Shown in pieces: positions 1 through 8,760 of a stretch of DNA of 64,000 nt; the first letter of the stretch is position 1, and each line of letters begins with the position of its first letter. A model generated the notes under the pieces. It did no database searches, was not told the DNA's origin, and saw nothing but the letters and a program-made list of their open reading frames with translations. Source of the stretch: JABMMZ01 sp040386935 (GTDB taxonomy: Bacteria; Bacteroidota; Bacteroidia; NS11-12g; UBA955); NCBI GenBank assembly GCA_040386935.1, contig JAZKEQ010000020.1, forward strand, positions 1 to 64,000. Direction: 5' to 3'. Both the position numbers and the translations under genes were made by a program.

Positions 1-2719
1 AGGAATGGCCACGGTAGCACTGGGTGTCACGGTTGGTCAGGAAGGAGATTTTGGGCGATTCATCCAATGAAATGAGATGCTTGATTGTATCAGTACAGCC
101 TTGAGGGGAAGTCGAAATTAATTTAACGTTATATGATCCGAATTTCGCATATGGGTGTTTCGCAAAACTATCGAATGAATTTTTATTGGCTGTGCTATCG
201 CCCCATACCCATTGATTGTAAAGCGGTTTATAGGCGGATTGACTGGTGGCCTTGAACTTAATTGAATCGAGGGTACACATGGAAGGACTGATAACAGAGA
301 ATGCCGCTTTAGGATGAGGGTAGATGGTCAGCGATTGTACCATCGTATCAATACATAAATTCTTGTATTCATAAATCAGCATAACCTTGTAGTTGCCGGG
401 AGTGGCATAGGTTCTAACACCTGCAGGATTGCTGTTGCTGATATTAAAACCTTCACTGAAATACCATTTAAAACGCTTTAAATCTTTGACATCAGGTATG
501 ACGGTATTGTTTTGAAGTCTAATGCCGTTCTTGATATAACAGGTATCTTTTTGAGTAAAACTGAAATCAGCTTTAGGTGATGTCATGACGTCTACTATTT
601 GGAAGGTATCGTGATAACAACCGTAGATAGTAGTTGCTTTTAACATTACCGCATACGTATTGGCATTTTTAAACTTATAACTTAAAACTGTATCAAATGA
701 GGAAAGTGTTTTTTCACCGAAGTCCCATTTATACGATTCAATGGTATCCTTAGAAACAGATAAATTTTTAAAGGTGATGTTGTCGCTTTTATTCAGACAA
801 AAGGTATCATTACTTACTGAAAAATTAGCTTTAGGAATACCTGAATTGGTAATTTTAAGGGTATCTCGGAACACGCATCCGTTTCTTTCCGTGACCTCAC
901 ACCAATTAATCCCCGGATTTTTTATGGCACGATAATACACCTGATGCCCATCGTTCCACCGATAGGTATTATCCATATTGAATCCTTTGGTGAGCACAAT
1001 GATATTAACGGGACCACAAATGGCAGTATCCTTATTAAAGAGGCTTTTTATTTTTGTATCAGCGATGTACAGGTCTTTTTGAACAGAGTCCAATACATTG
1101 GTGATCACATGCCGGCAATACATTTTCACTGAATACCAACCGGTATCTGCATACTTGTGTTTTACTTTAGGGCCTGATGCAGTGGCGCCATCGCCAAACT
1201 TCCAGGTGAAATTACCAAAACTGTCATTTTCTATTGCTTGAAAATTGACCGTATCCTTTTTACACTGTGCATTTGTGATAATAAAATTATTCTGAATCGG
1301 TCGGAATTTTGCCGCTGCAGCATAAGCATAACCTTCAAACCAACCATATCCGTACACATACGATAAAAACCCTTTAGTACTAGACATATAGTGACTTCCG
1401 CTGTCAATTTTGATTTGAGTATATGCATATTGGTTACCGGTGCTAAAACCTTTCCATTCTGAACCGGGTACTTTATTATTATTAATTTTAAACTCAGCAG
1501 TATCTCCTGTTTTTACCATTACATTGATAAAGTGTTCAGGTGCTGCATTCTGCCACCACCACGGATTATTATTCCACCACCAATAGTTGGTTTGACTGAC
1601 AGTATTTACTGTGGCATTGTTACCAAACTGTTCATCCGGGAAAAGCTGCATTTGTGCCGGATCTCCCAAATAAGGTTTTGTAGGGTGTTTGATACAATTG
1701 TATCCTTTTACGAATTGGGCTACTGAAATTCGATTGGTAGAAGAAATTGTTGTCAGTGTATCCGTATACAACATATACTCAAAATACTGAGCCTGATTCA
1801 ATGTTTTGTAGTATGTGCCGTTAATGGAAATACGGGTATTGTTTTCTGCTGCCACAACTTTTAAATAGTACCCTCCTTCGCTGTTTTTAAAAGGGATGGC
1901 CGTGTACTTATTGCCCCAGGTGACTGTGGGTGTCATCTGCTCATAGTTGTGATCAAAACTACTGTAGCACGTACCGCCATTTGCATCTACCCCTTGTTTA
2001 ACCGTTAACCTATTACCTGCAAATACAGAATATTTGGAATCGGGATATTTGGATCGAATGATAGAACCTGTTAAATCAACATCCGTAGACATGTATTGAA
2101 AGGTTTCGCCTTTTTTCAGCGTTATCTGAAATGGGACATTGGCAATGCTATTTCGTGTTGATGCACCTTTGGGAACTATTTCTATAACAGAAGAATCGGC
2201 AACTCCAACAATTACAAACTCAGGTGATCTAAAATTTTTCCCATTACAACTCCAGTTCCAGTTATAGGTATCTTCATCTGTCGTAATAATGTATTCTGGG
2301 CTTTTGACAATGGAGGTTGTGGGTATGACGACTGTTGCGCCTTTTGAATACCAGAAACGATTAACTGCATACACATTGATGATATCATCAGAGGTAACAT
2401 GCACCCCATTTTGAGTGATTGTATCTGAATAACGACACACCACCTCTCGTGGCAATAAGAGACTATAAGTTTGATTGGGTATTAGGGTAACTGTTCTTGT
2501 AAATGCGATATCAGGAGCGTCAATTGTTACCACTGCCGCAATTTGTGATGAGATAAAAAGCATTGGTGTATCATTGTTCCACCAAGTACTACTAGAGTAA
2601 CAGTCCCAAGACTGGGCCATAAAACCAACCCAAAAATCTTTACCTGCAGTCCCTTGTGATTGGACCCTACCGCAAAAAAACAGACTAAATGTAAGAGCAA
2701 AAAGTATCTTTTTAGTCAT
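1..2719 (-). CDS. Large secreted protein, IgGFc-binding-like N-terminal region plus PKD repeats (3' end missing)
   Basis: The frame is open from an ATG at 2719 to the window edge, giving 906 complete residues of an unfinished protein. Residues 1-20 form a signal peptide. Just after it comes the GKDFWVGFM motif typical of the IgGFc-binding N-terminal region of Bacteroidota surface proteins, which extends to about residue 475. From about residue 485 there are at least four PKD-type modules (WKFGDGA, WDFGE, WYFSE and WVWGD mark their cores) and a fifth is cut by the edge. Residues 379-390 form an odd tryptophan cluster, YWWWNNNPWWWQ. Proteins of this build normally end in a type-B T9SS (CHU_C) sorting domain, which would lie outside the window. 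Role inferred: cell-surface adhesion or matrix protein. The ligand is unknown. Confidence 0.85.
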   Translation of the reverse strand, partial: MTKKILFALTFSLFFCGRVQSQGTAGKDFWVGFMAQSWDCYSSSTWWNNDTPMLFISSQIAAVVTIDAPDIAFTRTVTLIPNQTYSLLLPREVVCRYSDTITQNGVHVTSDDIINVYAVNRFWYSKGATVVIPTTSIVKSPEYIITTDEDTYNWNWSCNGKNFRSPEFVIVGVADSSVIEIVPKGASTRNSIANVPFQITLKKGETFQYMSTDVDLTGSIIRSKYPDSKYSVFAGNRLTVKQGVDANGGTCYSSFDHNYEQMTPTVTWGNKYTAIPFKNSEGGYYLKVVAAENNTRISINGTYYKTLNQAQYFEYMLYTDTLTTISSTNRISVAQFVKGYNCIKHPTKPYLGDPAQMQLFPDEQFGNNATVNTVSQTNYWWWNNNPWWWQNAAPEHFINVMVKTGDTAEFKINNNKVPGSEWKGFSTGNQYAYTQIKIDSGSHYMSSTKGFLSYVYGYGWFEGYAYAAAAKFRPIQNNFIITNAQCKKDTVNFQAIENDSFGNFTWKFGDGATASGPKVKHKYADTGWYSVKMYCRHVITNVLDSVQKDLYIADTKIKSLFNKDTAICGPVNIIVLTKGFNMDNTYRWNDGHQVYYRAIKNPGINWCEVTERNGCVFRDTLKITNSGIPKANFSVSNDTFCLNKSDNITFKNLSVSKDTIESYKWDFGEKTLSSFDTVLSYKFKNANTYAVMLKATTIYGCYHDTFQIVDVMTSPKADFSFTQKDTCYIKNGIRLQNNTVIPDVKDLKRFKWYFSEGFNISNSNPAGVRTYATPGNYKVMLIYEYKNLCIDTMVQSLTIYPHPKAAFSVISPSMCTLDSIKFKATSQSAYKPLYNQWVWGDSTANKNSFDSFAKHPYAKFGSYNVKLISTSPQGCTDTIKHLISLDESPKISFLTNRDTQCYRGHS

Positions 2720-2887
2720 AGGCTGTATAGAGATGACACATGATTCACCAAAAATGTTGTCTTATTAGGTTAATTATTTAATCTATAAGATTCAAAATTA
2801 GCAAATTAAAATGATAAATATAGTATGATAATACTATTCAGGTCAAAAAATGACAATCAAATGATGTTGACTTATCAACAATACCTG

Positions 2888-4117
2888 TTAAAAAACGTTC
2901 ATCATTAAATTCAAATCCTTGTATTTAAGGCCGAATTTATTGGCTAAAGATTGGTTGACCAGTGCCCCTTTATAAAGATAGACACCGTTCCTGAAACCAC
3001 GGGCAATTTTCACCAAATCGTAAAATCCACCGTAATTCGACATGTCATTCAGAATTGGGGTAAAAATATTGCTTAAAGCATAGCTCGCAGTACGCGAAAC
3101 CCTGGCTGTAATATTGGGTACACAGTAATGAATAACATCGTGCTTCCTGAATATCGGGTTTTTGTGATTGGTAATCTCAGAGGTTTCGAATACTCCACCC
3201 TGGTCGATACTTACATCAATGATGATACTGTTGGGTTTCATCTGCATCACCATTTTTTCTGAAACAACAATAGGACTCCTGCCCTGCTCACCTCTTAATG
3301 CACCAATGGCAACATCGCAACTGCGCAATGCTTCAGCTAAAATATTGGGTTGCAAGGTTGAGGTAAATATTTTACCGCCTAAGTTCTCCTGCAATCTACG
3401 CAAACGGTATAATTCATTGTCAAATACTTTTACATTAGCACCAAGTCCAAGCGCTGCTTTACAGGCGTATTCACCAACTGCACCGGCACCTATAACCACT
3501 ATCTGAGTTGGTGGAATTCCGGTAAATCCGCCCAGTAATTCCCCTTTGCCAATATTGGCGTTATTCAGATATTCAGAAGCCAATAAAATAGAGGCATGTC
3601 CGGCCATTTCACTCATGGCTCTGATGATGGGATAAGACCCTGAATCGTCCTGCAAAAATTCGTATGCAATGGCATTCACCTTTTTCATCATCAACTTGTT
3701 TAGCAGAACAGGGTTTAACTGATCGAACTGCAATGCCGAAATCAATAACTGCTCAGGTTTCATCATATCAACCTCAGCTGAAGTTGGTGGTTCAATTTTT
3801 AAAATGATATCGGATTTGAAAATGTCTTCGTGATTTTGAGCTATGTGTGCCCCTGCCTCACTAAAGCGATTATCGCTGAAATTACTGGAATCTCCTGCTT
3901 TACTTTCGATGGTAATCTCGTGACCGTTATTCACCAAAAATTCAACTGCTGATGGCGATAGTGGCACTCTGTTTTCCTGTGAAGTAATCTCTCTTGGTAT
4001 GCCAATTGACAAACGCAAATTGTTTTTTTTAAGTGGAGCCAGTTGTTCCAGTGGTTGCATGGCCGCTACATTGGCCAAATCATTAAAAGTAATTAATCCC
4101 TTCTTGCTATCAGACAT
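2888..4117 (-). CDS. ald: Alanine dehydrogenase / NAD(P) transhydrogenase alpha-like protein
   Basis: The 409 residues carry the AlaDh/PNT N-terminal domain (about 36-170; SIGIPREITSQENRVPLSP near the start, Lys107 in DIILKIEPP). A Rossmann domain follows, with VVIGAGAVGEYA at about 207-218 and IDVSIDQGG further on. Known alanine dehydrogenases interconvert alanine and pyruvate with NAD. Compared with classical enzymes of about 370 residues, it has an N-terminal extension of roughly 35 residues. The segment where they carry the catalytic-site histidine (HLA) reads SALQFDQ here (127-133), so the activity is inferred from family rather than assured. It is a single gene, transcribed divergently from the lytic transglycosylase, with its own promoter at 4160-4189. 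Start is ATG. Confidence 0.8.
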   Translation of the reverse strand: MSDSKKGLITFNDLANVAAMQPLEQLAPLKKNNLRLSIGIPREITSQENRVPLSPSAVEFLVNNGHEITIESKAGDSSNFSDNRFSEAGAHIAQNHEDIFKSDIILKIEPPTSAEVDMMKPEQLLISALQFDQLNPVLLNKLMMKKVNAIAYEFLQDDSGSYPIIRAMSEMAGHASILLASEYLNNANIGKGELLGGFTGIPPTQIVVIGAGAVGEYACKAALGLGANVKVFDNELYRLRRLQENLGGKIFTSTLQPNILAEALRSCDVAIGALRGEQGRSPIVVSEKMVMQMKPNSIIIDVSIDQGGVFETSEITNHKNPIFRKHDVIHYCVPNITARVSRTASYALSNIFTPILNDMSNYGGFYDLVKIARGFRNGVYLYKGALVNQSLANKFGLKYKDLNLMMNVF

Positions 4118-4159
4118 TCGTTTTCAGATAATATTGTACTAAATAGTATTCAACTTTGA

Positions 4160-4189
4160 CAAAGTTAGTTACAAATTTGTATAAAACAA
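4160..4189 (-). promoter_or_regulatory. Promoter of the ald-like gene
   Basis: On the minus strand a TTG (-33 element, 4189-4187) is followed after 19 bases by TAACTTTG (4167-4160). This is a full match to the Bacteroidota consensus TTG-N(17-23)-TAnnTTTG. The expected transcription start gives a leader of roughly 35-40 nt before the ATG at 4117. Confidence 0.7.
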
Positions 4190-4210
4190 GCAATTATTAC
4201 AATAAAAGGG

Positions 4211-4241
4211 TTGCATTTTGCGTTATCTGAATCTAGATTTG
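4211..4241 (+). promoter_or_regulatory. Promoter of the lytic transglycosylase operon
   Basis: TTG at 4211-4213, a 20-base spacer and TAGATTTG at 4234-4241 match the Bacteroidota primary-sigma consensus. The ATG of the downstream gene lies at 4267. It is divergent from the ald-like promoter, and about 20 bp separate the two -33 elements. Confidence 0.7.
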
Positions 4242-4266
4242 CACACGCTATTTTAAACACGGTAAA

Positions 4267-5637
4267 ATGAATAAAAAATTAACACTTCTGCCTTTGCTGG
4301 CAATGCTTTTACCCGCAGGCGCTCAAGTTGCTAATAATGTCAGTAGAATTGACAGTCTTACCCATATTTTCATGGAAGGTACGCTTTCCAGACAACCCAT
4401 TACTCTGACTACTGAAGAAGTACTCTCATTAACAGAAGAGCGTTTCAACGAACTGACTGCAACCATTGGTACCACTATTCAATTCAAATACAGCCCTGAG
4501 GTTATTACACAGATAAAGTACATGAAGAACCCTGCCAGTTCATTCTTGTCTAAAGCCTGTATCAGAAAAGATATTTATTTTAGAGTGTTTGAAGAAACCC
4601 TTGACAGAAAAGGAATGCCGGCTGAAATCAAATACCTTTCAATCGTAGAATCGCTTTTAAGCCCTAATGCTGTAAGTTGGTGTGGCGCTACCGGTTTGTG
4701 GCAATTCATGCCTGCTACCGGCAGAATGATGGATTTGCAGATTGATGGATCAGTTGATGAAAGAAAAGACATCTATAAAAGCACTGATAAAGCCTGTGAT
4801 TACCTGCAAAGCATGTATAACAAGTATGGCGACTGGCTACTGGCACTTGCTGCTTACAACGGTGGGCCGGGCAACGTGAATAAAGCCATTACACGATCAG
4901 GTGGTAAAAAAACTTTCTGGGAAATTAAAAAATATCTGCCAAAAGAAACTCAGAATTATGTACCAAAGTTTTTGGCCACAGCCTTTTTAATGACCTTCTC
5001 TCCTCCTTTTGAAGATGCTAACATGACTGGTGCTTATCAAATGTTGGTACCGTTTAAAATGTGCTGCCCGATAGACATGCGTTATGTATCAGCTGTTGTG
5101 AATCTAAACGACTACGAACAATCGGAATGGAACAGCGTTTATAAGGATGGTATCATTCCATCGCATGTTGAAGATAAAACCATTGCCCTTCCCTATTCTA
5201 AAGCCATGCAACTGGCTCAGTGGGAAGACAGTATTTACCACATCAGTGCCAATGCATTCAATCCTGCTGACTTTATCAGATACGAAACCTACTCTGTTCA
5301 CCACACCGTTAAAAAGGGTCAGACCATCAATCAAATAGCCGATCAATACAATGTGAGTGTTGCAGATATAAAACGCTGGAATAAATTGAAGAGTACTAAA
5401 TTAAAACCGGGTCGCTCATTAAAAATTGTTAAGACCAAAGAGATTGCCTTACCCATCGGTAAAAATAACAACCTTGGATTTTTCTTTTACATTACCCCTA
5501 ATGCTTATCAGAGTATAAATGATATTTGTGCTAAATTTACTGAAATAGATATTGTGAAAAGTTGTCAGGTAAACAATATTGAATCAGCGGATACCCCAAT
5601 AGAAAAAGGAAAACTCATTAAAATATATTTAAAATAA
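4267..5637 (+). CDS. Membrane-bound lytic murein transglycosylase (MltD-like) with LysM
   Basis: The protein has 456 residues with a signal peptide (1-19). The SLT/MltD catalytic domain spans about 90-270. The likely catalytic Glu128 lies in YLSIVESLLSP, followed by GATGLWQFMPATGR and LALAAYNGGPGNV, the signature motifs of this fold. A LysM module (about 347-391, VKKGQTINQIADQYNVS) and a weaker second LysM-like segment at the C terminus bind peptidoglycan. The family cleaves the MurNAc-GlcNAc bond to form 1,6-anhydro ends, in the periplasm. It opens a plus-strand run with the DUF4837 lipoprotein 9 bp downstream. Confidence 0.9.
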   Translation: MNKKLTLLPLLAMLLPAGAQVANNVSRIDSLTHIFMEGTLSRQPITLTTEEVLSLTEERFNELTATIGTTIQFKYSPEVITQIKYMKNPASSFLSKACIRKDIYFRVFEETLDRKGMPAEIKYLSIVESLLSPNAVSWCGATGLWQFMPATGRMMDLQIDGSVDERKDIYKSTDKACDYLQSMYNKYGDWLLALAAYNGGPGNVNKAITRSGGKKTFWEIKKYLPKETQNYVPKFLATAFLMTFSPPFEDANMTGAYQMLVPFKMCCPIDMRYVSAVVNLNDYEQSEWNSVYKDGIIPSHVEDKTIALPYSKAMQLAQWEDSIYHISANAFNPADFIRYETYSVHHTVKKGQTINQIADQYNVSVADIKRWNKLKSTKLKPGRSLKIVKTKEIALPIGKNNNLGFFFYITPNAYQSINDICAKFTEIDIVKSCQVNNIESADTPIEKGKLIKIYLK

Positions 5638-5646
5638 CAAAACTGA

Positions 5647-6714
5647 ATGTTGCTTATTAAACGGTGTAGTTTATACACTTTCGCCCTATTGTTTTTAATT
5701 GCTTGTAAACCATCCCGCAATACCAATCTTGAAAATTCAACCGGTAAACCCGGAAGCCTAGTCGTTACTGCTGACAAAGCTGTGTTGAATGACCTTAAAG
5801 CAGAAATTGACAACGCTTTTTTAACGCCCTTACCCACCGGTGAAGATCCCTTTCTGGAATTATTAAGACCAGCGCTTGCAGATTTCAATCAATTTTTCTT
5901 TAATAAAAAAACAATCCTGGTGCTTGTTGTTAATGGCAATACTGCTGACATGGGTGATTTACTATCGCCTTTCGAAGAAGATCCTATTGAAAATTACACC
6001 AATAAGAAAGAAGCGGTTATCGTTACAAAATCAGATGTATTGGCAAAAAACCAACACATTGTCTATTTGTTTGCACCCGATATGGCCACACTTAAAAGTA
6101 AATTGATTACAGACAGAGAAGCACTTATAAATTTATTGATAGGTTTTGAATTGGCTGACCGACAAAAGGAAATATTCAGTGATTCATCTTCAGTTAACAC
6201 CAAGTATGCCACTACCTTTAAGGAGAAATACGGCATGTTCGTAAAAATCCCCTCTGATTATAAAGTAATTCGAGAAACCTCTAATTTTTATTGGTTTCAA
6301 AAGGACATAGCGAATGAAAAAGGCAAAGGCAATATTGGTTTAATCGTGCATGCTTATCCATATAAAGATAGCAATGATTTAACATATACCAATATGCGTT
6401 CGATGCGTGACAGTTTTTGCAAATACAATATCCCGGGTGAATTGCCGGGCACTTACATGAGTACTTCAGAAAGTGAAACCTATCCTAAAGTTATTACACA
6501 AAACATTACAATAGCCGGACATAAAGGGGTAAAGATTAAAGGCTGGTGGACGATTAAAGGGATTGCCATGTCGGGGCCATATGTGCGTTATGTGATACAA
6601 GTTCCCGAGCAAAACAGTATTTTTGTATTCGAGGGTTTCATCTATAAAGATGTCCTTGAATTTAAAGAAGGAGAATTAAGAACAATAGAAGCCATTGCAC
6701 TAACCATACAGTAA
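5647..6714 (+). CDS. DUF4837 family lipoprotein
   Basis: The 355-residue protein has a lipoprotein signal whose lipobox ends LLFLIAC, with Cys20 as the expected lipidated residue. The body matches the DUF4837 pattern: GSLVVTAD near the N terminus, the PLPTGEDPF segment, a FNQFFFNKKTILVLV stretch, then a second half with a bulky aromatic FYWFQKD and the YPYKDSNDL and PGTYM motifs. Function is not known. It sits between the lytic transglycosylase and purN with gaps of 9 and 3 bp, so co-transcription is likely. Being lipidated, it should be periplasmic or on the outer membrane. Confidence 0.85.
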   Translation: MLLIKRCSLYTFALLFLIACKPSRNTNLENSTGKPGSLVVTADKAVLNDLKAEIDNAFLTPLPTGEDPFLELLRPALADFNQFFFNKKTILVLVVNGNTADMGDLLSPFEEDPIENYTNKKEAVIVTKSDVLAKNQHIVYLFAPDMATLKSKLITDREALINLLIGFELADRQKEIFSDSSSVNTKYATTFKEKYGMFVKIPSDYKVIRETSNFYWFQKDIANEKGKGNIGLIVHAYPYKDSNDLTYTNMRSMRDSFCKYNIPGELPGTYMSTSESETYPKVITQNITIAGHKGVKIKGWWTIKGIAMSGPYVRYVIQVPEQNSIFVFEGFIYKDVLEFKEGELRTIEAIALTIQ

Positions 6715-6717
6715 AGC

Positions 6718-7287
6718 ATGCCATCCAACATCGTTATTTTTGCCTCAGGAAGTGGCAGCAATGCTGAAAATATCATCCGGTATTTCGATAATCATCCAAC
6801 TGTTAAAGTTTCGGCAGTATTTACCAATAACAGACAGGCAGGTGTTATCAATAAAGCTTTGAATGCAGGTGTGGCCGTGCAGATTTTCAATAAAGCAGAT
6901 TTCACAACAACCGATAAAATCATTGACATGGTGAATCAATACAATCCATCCATTATTGTATTGGCCGGTTTTCTGCTCTTGGTGCCGCGTAATTTTATTC
7001 AGGCATTCGACAATAAGATCATCAATTTACATCCCTCTTTATTGCCTAAATACGGTGGCAAAGGCATGTATGGACATTATGTACACGAAGCCGTATTGAA
7101 TGCAGGTGAAACCGAAAGTGGCATCACCATTCACAAGGTGAATGCAGAATTTGATAAAGGTGAAATCGTATTTCAGGCAACATGTGCCATCAATGAAAAT
7201 GATTCAGTAGAAACTCTCGCAGCAAAGATTCACTTACTTGAGCACGAGCATCTCCCTCCCGTGATAGAAAAACTACTCAATGAATGA
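6718..7287 (+). CDS. purN: Phosphoribosylglycinamide formyltransferase
   Basis: PurN transfers a formyl group from 10-formyl-THF to GAR, step three of purine synthesis. The 189 residues begin with the FASGSGSNAENI phosphate-binding loop. The catalytic triad is visible as Asn103, His105 (NLHPSLLP) and Asp146 (FDKGEIV). Relative to the E. coli enzyme there is a five-residue insertion after LLPKY (GGKGMYGHYVHEA). The ATG lies 3 bp after the preceding stop, and the TGA overlaps the next gene's ATG (ATGA), suggesting translational coupling to an unrelated secreted hydrolase. Confidence 0.95.
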   Translation: MPSNIVIFASGSGSNAENIIRYFDNHPTVKVSAVFTNNRQAGVINKALNAGVAVQIFNKADFTTTDKIIDMVNQYNPSIIVLAGFLLLVPRNFIQAFDNKIINLHPSLLPKYGGKGMYGHYVHEAVLNAGETESGITIHKVNAEFDKGEIVFQATCAINENDSVETLAAKIHLLEHEHLPPVIEKLLNE

Positions 7288-8234
7288 AAACATATACCAT
7301 ATTGCTGATTTATTTCGGACTGACCCTTAAGGTATGCGCATGGGGATTCTTCGGTCATAAAAAAATTAACGAAACAGCTGTTTACACGCTGCCTAAACCT
7401 CTATTTGCTTTCTATAAACTACATGTTCAGTATCTTAAAGATCACGCGGTGGATGCCGATAAAAGGCGTTATCTGATTGCTGAAGAAGCTTGTAAGCATT
7501 TTCTGGATGGCGATTTCTACGAGCATTGTACCCCTATTGATACCATTCCAAAATTTTACAAAGATGCCTGCGCTAAATATGGCGAAGACACGGTAAAAGC
7601 ACACGGTATTGTGCCCTGGCATATTCAAAGCATGATGTATTCGCTGACGGAAGCTTTTAAAGCAAAGGACATACAGAAAATTTTAAAATTGAGTGCTGAC
7701 CTAGGGCATTATGTGGGCGATTGCCATGTACCGCTTCATGCGACTTCAAATTACAATGGTCAAAAGACCAATCAAACCGGCATACACGCCCTATGGGAAA
7801 GTCGATTACCTGAATTATTCAATGGCGAATACGATTTGTTTACAGGCACTGCCACTTATTGCGAACATCCTGTTACAGCTACTTGGACAGCCTATGAACA
7901 AAGTTTTGGATTGGTAGACAGTGTACTTACAACCGAAAAGAAAGTATCCGCACAATTTGATGAAACTCAAAAATATGCTTTTGAAAAAAAGGGCAATCAA
8001 ACAGTTAAAGTTTATTCAAAAGCATACAGCGAAGCCTATCACAAAGCATTGGGCAATATGGTGGAAGAGCGCTTGCGAGCATCCATACTATTACTTGGTC
8101 AAATATGGTACACCTGCTGGGTAAATGCCGGTCAACCTGATTTGGAGGGCATGGTTTTAGAAACCCCAGCTCCTGCGCCTGAAGACAGTATAGAGGAAGA
8201 ACCTGAGAAAAAAATGCTGGGCCGCGAAGAATAA
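7284..8234 (+). CDS. Zinc-dependent phospholipase C / S1-P1 nuclease-like secreted protein
   Basis: The 316-residue protein has a signal peptide cleaved before Trp20 (CA/WGFFGH). A mature N-terminal Trp followed by His25 is the hallmark of the trinuclear-zinc PLC/P1 fold. Further ligand motifs are DGDFYEH, VPWH, LGHYVGDCHVP (HxxxD then H) and GIHALWE. HxxxE rather than HxxxD in the last motif favours the phospholipase C branch over P1 nuclease. The C terminus is a low-complexity Pro/Glu tail. The protein is periplasmic or exported. Substrate is not deducible from sequence. Its ATG overlaps the purN stop by 4 nt. Confidence 0.82.
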   Translation: MKTYTILLIYFGLTLKVCAWGFFGHKKINETAVYTLPKPLFAFYKLHVQYLKDHAVDADKRRYLIAEEACKHFLDGDFYEHCTPIDTIPKFYKDACAKYGEDTVKAHGIVPWHIQSMMYSLTEAFKAKDIQKILKLSADLGHYVGDCHVPLHATSNYNGQKTNQTGIHALWESRLPELFNGEYDLFTGTATYCEHPVTATWTAYEQSFGLVDSVLTTEKKVSAQFDETQKYAFEKKGNQTVKVYSKAYSEAYHKALGNMVEERLRASILLLGQIWYTCWVNAGQPDLEGMVLETPAPAPEDSIEEEPEKKMLGREE

Positions 8235-8240
8235 TGCGGC

Positions 8241-8248
8241 TATATTTG
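8241..8248 (+). promoter_or_regulatory. Possible -7 element (TATATTTG) before the OmpA-like gene
   Basis: TATATTTG matches TAnnTTTG and lies 6 bp before the ATG at 8255, but no TTG is found at the right upstream distance. If active, the mRNA would be leaderless or nearly so. Confidence 0.3.
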
Positions 8249-8254
8249 TGAGGT

Positions 8255-8755
8255 ATGAAACATCATTTCGCCTTATTATTGACAGCCTTTGCAATGGCTT
8301 TTTCATTTAAATCGCATGAATACAAACTAAACGGTAATGAGTTGATATTGCCTGTGCCTATTACATTTTCAGACAGTTCAGGCTCACCTGTATTAACACA
8401 TGAAAGTGACTCTGCGCTCAACTACATTAAAAATTATCTGAATGAGAAGAGTTACATAACTACTTTAAGAATTGAAGGTCATACAAACAACAATGGCGAT
8501 AAATTTGCCCAGGATTTGAGCAGTAAAAAGAAAGCATTGCTTGTAGGCAGATGGCTGGTGAAAAACGGCATCGACTGCAACCGTTTGAAATGTGTAGGAT
8601 TTGGCTCTACGAAACCACTTCAAAGCAATGATACACCCGAAGGCAAAGCAGCCAACAACAGAATCACAATTGTAAATGCAGCATTGCGCAAAGTGCCGAT
8701 TGGCGGTATGCCAATTGATGGTGGCGGAGAGTCGGCAGGCGACCCTTGCAAATAG
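8255..8755 (+). CDS. OmpA-family peptidoglycan-binding protein
   Basis: A short 166-residue protein with a signal peptide (about 1-20) followed directly by an OmpA C-terminal-like domain. The motif LRIEGHTNNNGD, the SSKKKALLVGRWLVKNGID helix, GFGSTKPLQSN and NRITIV are the expected order of the peptidoglycan-binding fold. There is no beta-barrel, so it is a soluble periplasmic or anchored domain. A glycine-rich tail ends GGESAGDPCK. It is the last gene of the plus-strand run, and only 5 bp separate it from the convergent DUF4249 gene. Confidence 0.85.
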   Translation: MKHHFALLLTAFAMAFSFKSHEYKLNGNELILPVPITFSDSSGSPVLTHESDSALNYIKNYLNEKSYITTLRIEGHTNNNGDKFAQDLSSKKKALLVGRWLVKNGIDCNRLKCVGFGSTKPLQSNDTPEGKAANNRITIVNAALRKVPIGGMPIDGGGESAGDPCK

Positions 8756-8760
8756 ATTAG

